The notes under the pieces: model-generated | Databases searched by the model: none | The model's input: the letters and a program-made list of their open reading frames with translations, nothing else | What the model was told of the DNA's origin: nothing | Shown here: in pieces, positions 35,527 through 38,320 of the stretch | How positions within the stretch are numbered: the stretch's first letter is position 1 | Layout: each line of letters begins with the position of its first letter | Position numbers and translations under genes: made by a program | NCBI RefSeq assembly: GCF_001421515.1 | Contig: NZ_LMKM01000018.1 | Span: 1-38,320 of the forward strand | Direction: 5' to 3' | Source of the DNA: Pedobacter sp. Leaf216 | GTDB taxonomy: Bacteria; Bacteroidota; Bacteroidia; Sphingobacteriales; Sphingobacteriaceae | Length of the DNA: 38,320 bases

Positions 35527-36504
35527 ATGAACAACAACTCTGCAACCCGTTTAAATAAATTTATCAGCGAAAGCGGATTATGTTCACGCCGTGAAGCAGA
35601 TCGTTATATAGAAAAGGGTACCGTTTTCATCAATGGAAAAAGAGCAAAAGTTGGCGATCAGGTTTTGGCAGGCGATAAAGTGATGGTAAACGGTCACAAT
35701 ATCGAACCCAAAGAAGAAAGTAATTTCATCCTTTTAGCTTTCAATAAGCCTGTTGGCATCACCAGTACTACCGAAGGCAGCGTTCGTGATAACATTGTAG
35801 ATTATGTAAACCATAGCGAAAGGATATTCCCGATCGGCAGGTTGGACAAAGATTCTTCAGGATTGATTTTTTTAACCAACAACGGCGATATCGTTAATAA
35901 AATTTTAAGGGCAGGGAATAAACACGAAAAAGAATATGTTGTTACCGTAAACAAACCGATAACCGAAGATTTTATTTTCGAAATGAGTAACGGCGTTCCA
36001 ATTCTGGGCGTTAATACCCGTAAATGTAAAGTCCGCCAGATCAGTACATTTGTATTTAATATCATTTTAACTCAAGGCCTAAACAGGCAGATCCGCAGAA
36101 TGTGCGAACATTTCGGTTATGAGGTTACCAAACTTGAACGTACACGCATCATGAATATCAGCTTAAAGGGTATTCCTACCGGGGAGTTTAGGGAGCTTAC
36201 GGAAGATGAAATGAAAAGCATTACTAAAAGTGTAGAAAACTCTTCTTCAGAAGCCAAATCAAAGCCCAAAAATGCTTCCAGGAAAAAAGCAAATGCCTGG
36301 GAAGAAATTCCCGAGCTGAGGCAAGAGCAAGCAAAAAAAACTCTCAAACCATCAAAACCTGCACAAAAACCGGGTGTTAAAAAGCCCTCAAGCCATTCTT
36401 CTGCTAAGCCATCCAATGGTAAAGGTAATTCCGCAAATCGAAATGCACGGCCCGCAAAAGGGAAGACAAACGCCAAGCCAAATACAAGGAGCAGAGGAAG
36501 ATAA
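35527..36504 (+). CDS. RluF-like 23S rRNA pseudouridine synthase with basic tail
   Basis: Isomerises a uridine in 23S rRNA to pseudouridine; the RluF group acts on U2604 (E. coli numbering). The 325 residues start with an S4 RNA-binding domain (about 8-55; RLNKFISESGLCSRREADRYIEKG). The RsuA/RluB/E/F-type catalytic domain follows (about 65-225), with nucleophile Asp107 in GRLDKDSSGL and the QGLNRQIRRMCEHFGYEV block. A low-complexity Lys/Pro/Ser/Asn/Arg tail of about 95 residues (from about 230) is probably disordered and RNA-binding. Exact target assignment is by family resemblance. Confidence 0.92.
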   Translation: MNNNSATRLNKFISESGLCSRREADRYIEKGTVFINGKRAKVGDQVLAGDKVMVNGHNIEPKEESNFILLAFNKPVGITSTTEGSVRDNIVDYVNHSERIFPIGRLDKDSSGLIFLTNNGDIVNKILRAGNKHEKEYVVTVNKPITEDFIFEMSNGVPILGVNTRKCKVRQISTFVFNIILTQGLNRQIRRMCEHFGYEVTKLERTRIMNISLKGIPTGEFRELTEDEMKSITKSVENSSSEAKSKPKNASRKKANAWEEIPELRQEQAKKTLKPSKPAQKPGVKKPSSHSSAKPSNGKGNSANRNARPAKGKTNAKPNTRSRGR

Positions 36505-36556
36505 AGCTAATCAATTGTAAAATTCGGTTTATTACTGGGACATTCACCGTCATCCT

Positions 36557-36587
36557 TTTTGCCTTACACCTTTTTTAAGTACCTTTG
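36557..36587 (+). promoter_or_regulatory. Promoter of rlmN
   Basis: TTTTG (36557-36561), an 18-base spacer, then TACCTTTG (36580-36587), an exact -7 box. The box ends 6 bases before the ATG at 36594, so the leader would be very short or absent. Confidence 0.5.
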
Positions 36588-36593
36588 TAACAA

Positions 36594-37652
36594 ATGGTAA
36601 CAGCAAAAAAAACCGATATTCGTGCGTTAGATCTTCCTCAACTGCAACAACACCTTGTGGCAATGCAACAGCCTGCCTTTAGGGCCAAGCAGATTTACCA
36701 ATGGCTTTGGGAAAAATCAGCAACAAGTTTCGAGCAAATGAGCAATCTATCTAAAGACCTACGTAAGGCATTAGATGAAACTTTTGCAATCAATGCTGTT
36801 CAGGTCAACAACTCACAGTTTAGTAACGACCATACCATAAAAAACACGTTCAGGCTTGCCGACGGAAACATTGTAGAAGGCGTGCTAATTCCGCTCGAAG
36901 ACCGCATGACGGCCTGTGTAAGCTCACAGGTTGGCTGTAGTTTAACCTGCAAGTTCTGTGCAACCGGTTATATGGATCGTAAGCGCAACTTGAATGCCGA
37001 CGAGATTTATGACCAGGTGGTATTAATCGATAAACAAGCCAAACAGAATTATAACAATCCACTCACCAATATTGTATATATGGGTATGGGCGAACCGTTA
37101 TTAAATTACACTAATGTATTGAAATCTATCGAACGCATCACTGCTCCAGATGGCTTAAACATGAGCTACAAGCGCATTACTGTATCAACAGCAGGCATTG
37201 CCAAAATGATTAAGAAATTGGGCGATGATGGTGCGAAATTTAACCTTGCCCTATCCCTTCATGCTGCTGATGATAAAAAGCGTAATGAGATTATGCCAAT
37301 TAACGAGGCCAACTCATTAAAAGCTCTAGCTGATGCGCTTAAATACTATTTTGCCAAAACTAAAAATCCAGTAACTTACGAATACATTGTTTTTAATCAC
37401 TTTAACGATGAGATAGCTGATGCAATGGATTTGGCTAAATTCTGCAAGCATATCCCTTGTAAAGTAAATCTTATTGAATACAATCCAATTTCTTTTGCAG
37501 ATTTTACAAATGCCGAAGGAGATAAAATTGATGCTTTTTCTAATTACTTAAAAAGTCAGGGCATAAACACTAACATCCGCCGTAGCCGTGGTAAAGATAT
37601 TGATGCTGCCTGTGGTCAGTTAGCAGTTAAAGAAGAAGCCGCGAACGCTTAA
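36594..37652 (+). CDS. rlmN: 23S rRNA (A2503-C2)/tRNA (A37-C2) methyltransferase RlmN
   Basis: A radical SAM enzyme that methylates C2 of A2503 in 23S rRNA and of A37 in some tRNAs, affecting decoding accuracy. The 352 residues carry the iron-sulfur motif CSLTCKFC (Cys115, Cys119, Cys122). The two mechanism cysteines are present: Cys108 (TACVSSQVG), which matches the methyl-relay position seven residues upstream, and Cys340 (AACGQLA). The MGMGEPLLNY and NLALSLHA motifs are also present. This fits RlmN rather than Cfr by its housekeeping setting and length. It appears monocistronic. Confidence 0.95.
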   Translation: MVTAKKTDIRALDLPQLQQHLVAMQQPAFRAKQIYQWLWEKSATSFEQMSNLSKDLRKALDETFAINAVQVNNSQFSNDHTIKNTFRLADGNIVEGVLIPLEDRMTACVSSQVGCSLTCKFCATGYMDRKRNLNADEIYDQVVLIDKQAKQNYNNPLTNIVYMGMGEPLLNYTNVLKSIERITAPDGLNMSYKRITVSTAGIAKMIKKLGDDGAKFNLALSLHAADDKKRNEIMPINEANSLKALADALKYYFAKTKNPVTYEYIVFNHFNDEIADAMDLAKFCKHIPCKVNLIEYNPISFADFTNAEGDKIDAFSNYLKSQGINTNIRRSRGKDIDAACGQLAVKEEAANA

Positions 37653-38064
37653 TTCTTCTTTCCAACACTGGCTTTAAAGAACAAAGCTTTTAACTGATTT
37701 AATTTTTCTGGAGCGCAATTACTGTGCAAATAGGAGTGGTCCCGTCCTGCTGTACGTTTTACTCCACCAATAAAGGATTGGCTCCGTGCCCACTTCCATC
37801 AGGGCTATCGAACTGATCCAGGCAGTTATAGGAAGAAAGAGGTAAACCGTTAGCAGAATATACTTAACGGACATCTATGTAACCAGAGGGAACCAAACCT
37901 TAACTTTCTTCGTCTATTAATGATGAAACTTATCTGGCTTATTTATTATTAAAAGGGATTAAGGCCATTAATAAAGTAAGCACATCCTTATTATACTTAA
38001 CTTTTCTTAACTTTTTAATGTTGAAAAAAAATCTTGACAGTTTTGAATTTGCCATAAACGAAGA
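37653..38064. other. Gene-free spacer between rlmN and the rRNA operon end
   Basis: About 410 bases with no credible gene on either strand. The part at about 37730-37830 is more GC-rich than its flanks and reads in short open stretches without a start or stop pattern, like a decayed repeat or gene relic. The rest is AT-rich. I see no rlmN terminator with a clean stem and T-run. Confidence 0.4.
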
Positions 38065-38094
38065 AAACCCTTCAACATTTCTGCTGAAGGGTTT
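38055..38094 (-). terminator. Terminator of the rRNA operon
   Basis: A 10-bp perfect stem AAACCCTTCA/TGAAGGGTTT (38094-38085 with 38074-38065) has a 10-base loop. On the minus strand it is followed by TTCTTCGTTT. It lies 12 bases past the 5S 3' end. Confidence 0.85.
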
Positions 38095-38105
38095 CTTATA
38101 AGATT

Positions 38106-38295
<190 letters not shown>

Positions 38296-38320
38296 AAATA
38301 TTTTATTGAGGTAGAAGGTG

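Noticed and set aside
38034..38060. TTGACAG followed by TAAACG as a sigma-70 type promoter
   Set aside because: The spacing is 15 bases, it does not match the Bacteroidota promoter form, and it lies downstream of the rRNA operon with no gene to drive.

Overview
The window looks like an ordinary chromosomal stretch of a Bacteroidota bacterium, most likely Sphingobacteriaceae and close to Pedobacter. Reasons: SprA of the type 9 secretion system, an outer-membrane barrel with a carboxypeptidase-regulatory domain, a DUF4292 lipoprotein, MaeB with a phosphotransacetylase tail, several promoters with the Bacteroidota -7 box TAnnTTTG, and AT-rich spacers. The species is inference.

Layout. Positions 163-4029 (minus) carry a large beta-barrel protein, then gcvH followed closely by a VanZ-like gene. 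A lone plus-strand four-helix membrane protein (4281-4745) separates these from a tight minus-strand operon maeB-ruvA-sprA (14992 to 4869). Next, still minus, come a short Fic-domain gene, a LysM lytic transglycosylase, gatA, two tatA paralogues, and a coiled-coil LytM protein whose metal site is lost. Upstream of these is an envelope cluster: Wzx-like flippase, dut, TPR protein and DUF4292 lipoprotein. Acylphosphatase, an FMN oxidoreductase, an amidohydrolase and tRNA-Thr(TGT) close the minus-strand half.

From 28.4 kb the strand switches. Three tandem, nearly identical small exported proteins (PepSY-like) are followed by an NtrC-type sigma-54 response regulator. A tripartite hybrid histidine kinase converges on it from the other strand. 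Then come a WYL regulator with a DinB-fold protein, an FMN reductase, an RluF-like pseudouridine synthase and rlmN, all on the plus strand. The window ends with the 3' end of an rRNA operon on the minus strand: a 5S rRNA gene with an exact internal 83-bp tandem duplication, followed by a strong terminator.

The most unusual items are the 5S gene with a doubled core and the triplicated exported-protein array beside a complete phosphorelay. The array has dyad symmetry upstream of copy 1 and a mosaic pattern that suggests gene conversion. Other items worth a look are the catalytically dead LytM protein, the truncated Fic gene, and -7 boxes so close to start codons that leaderless mRNAs are likely. 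No CRISPR array, complete mobile element or obvious defence system is visible.
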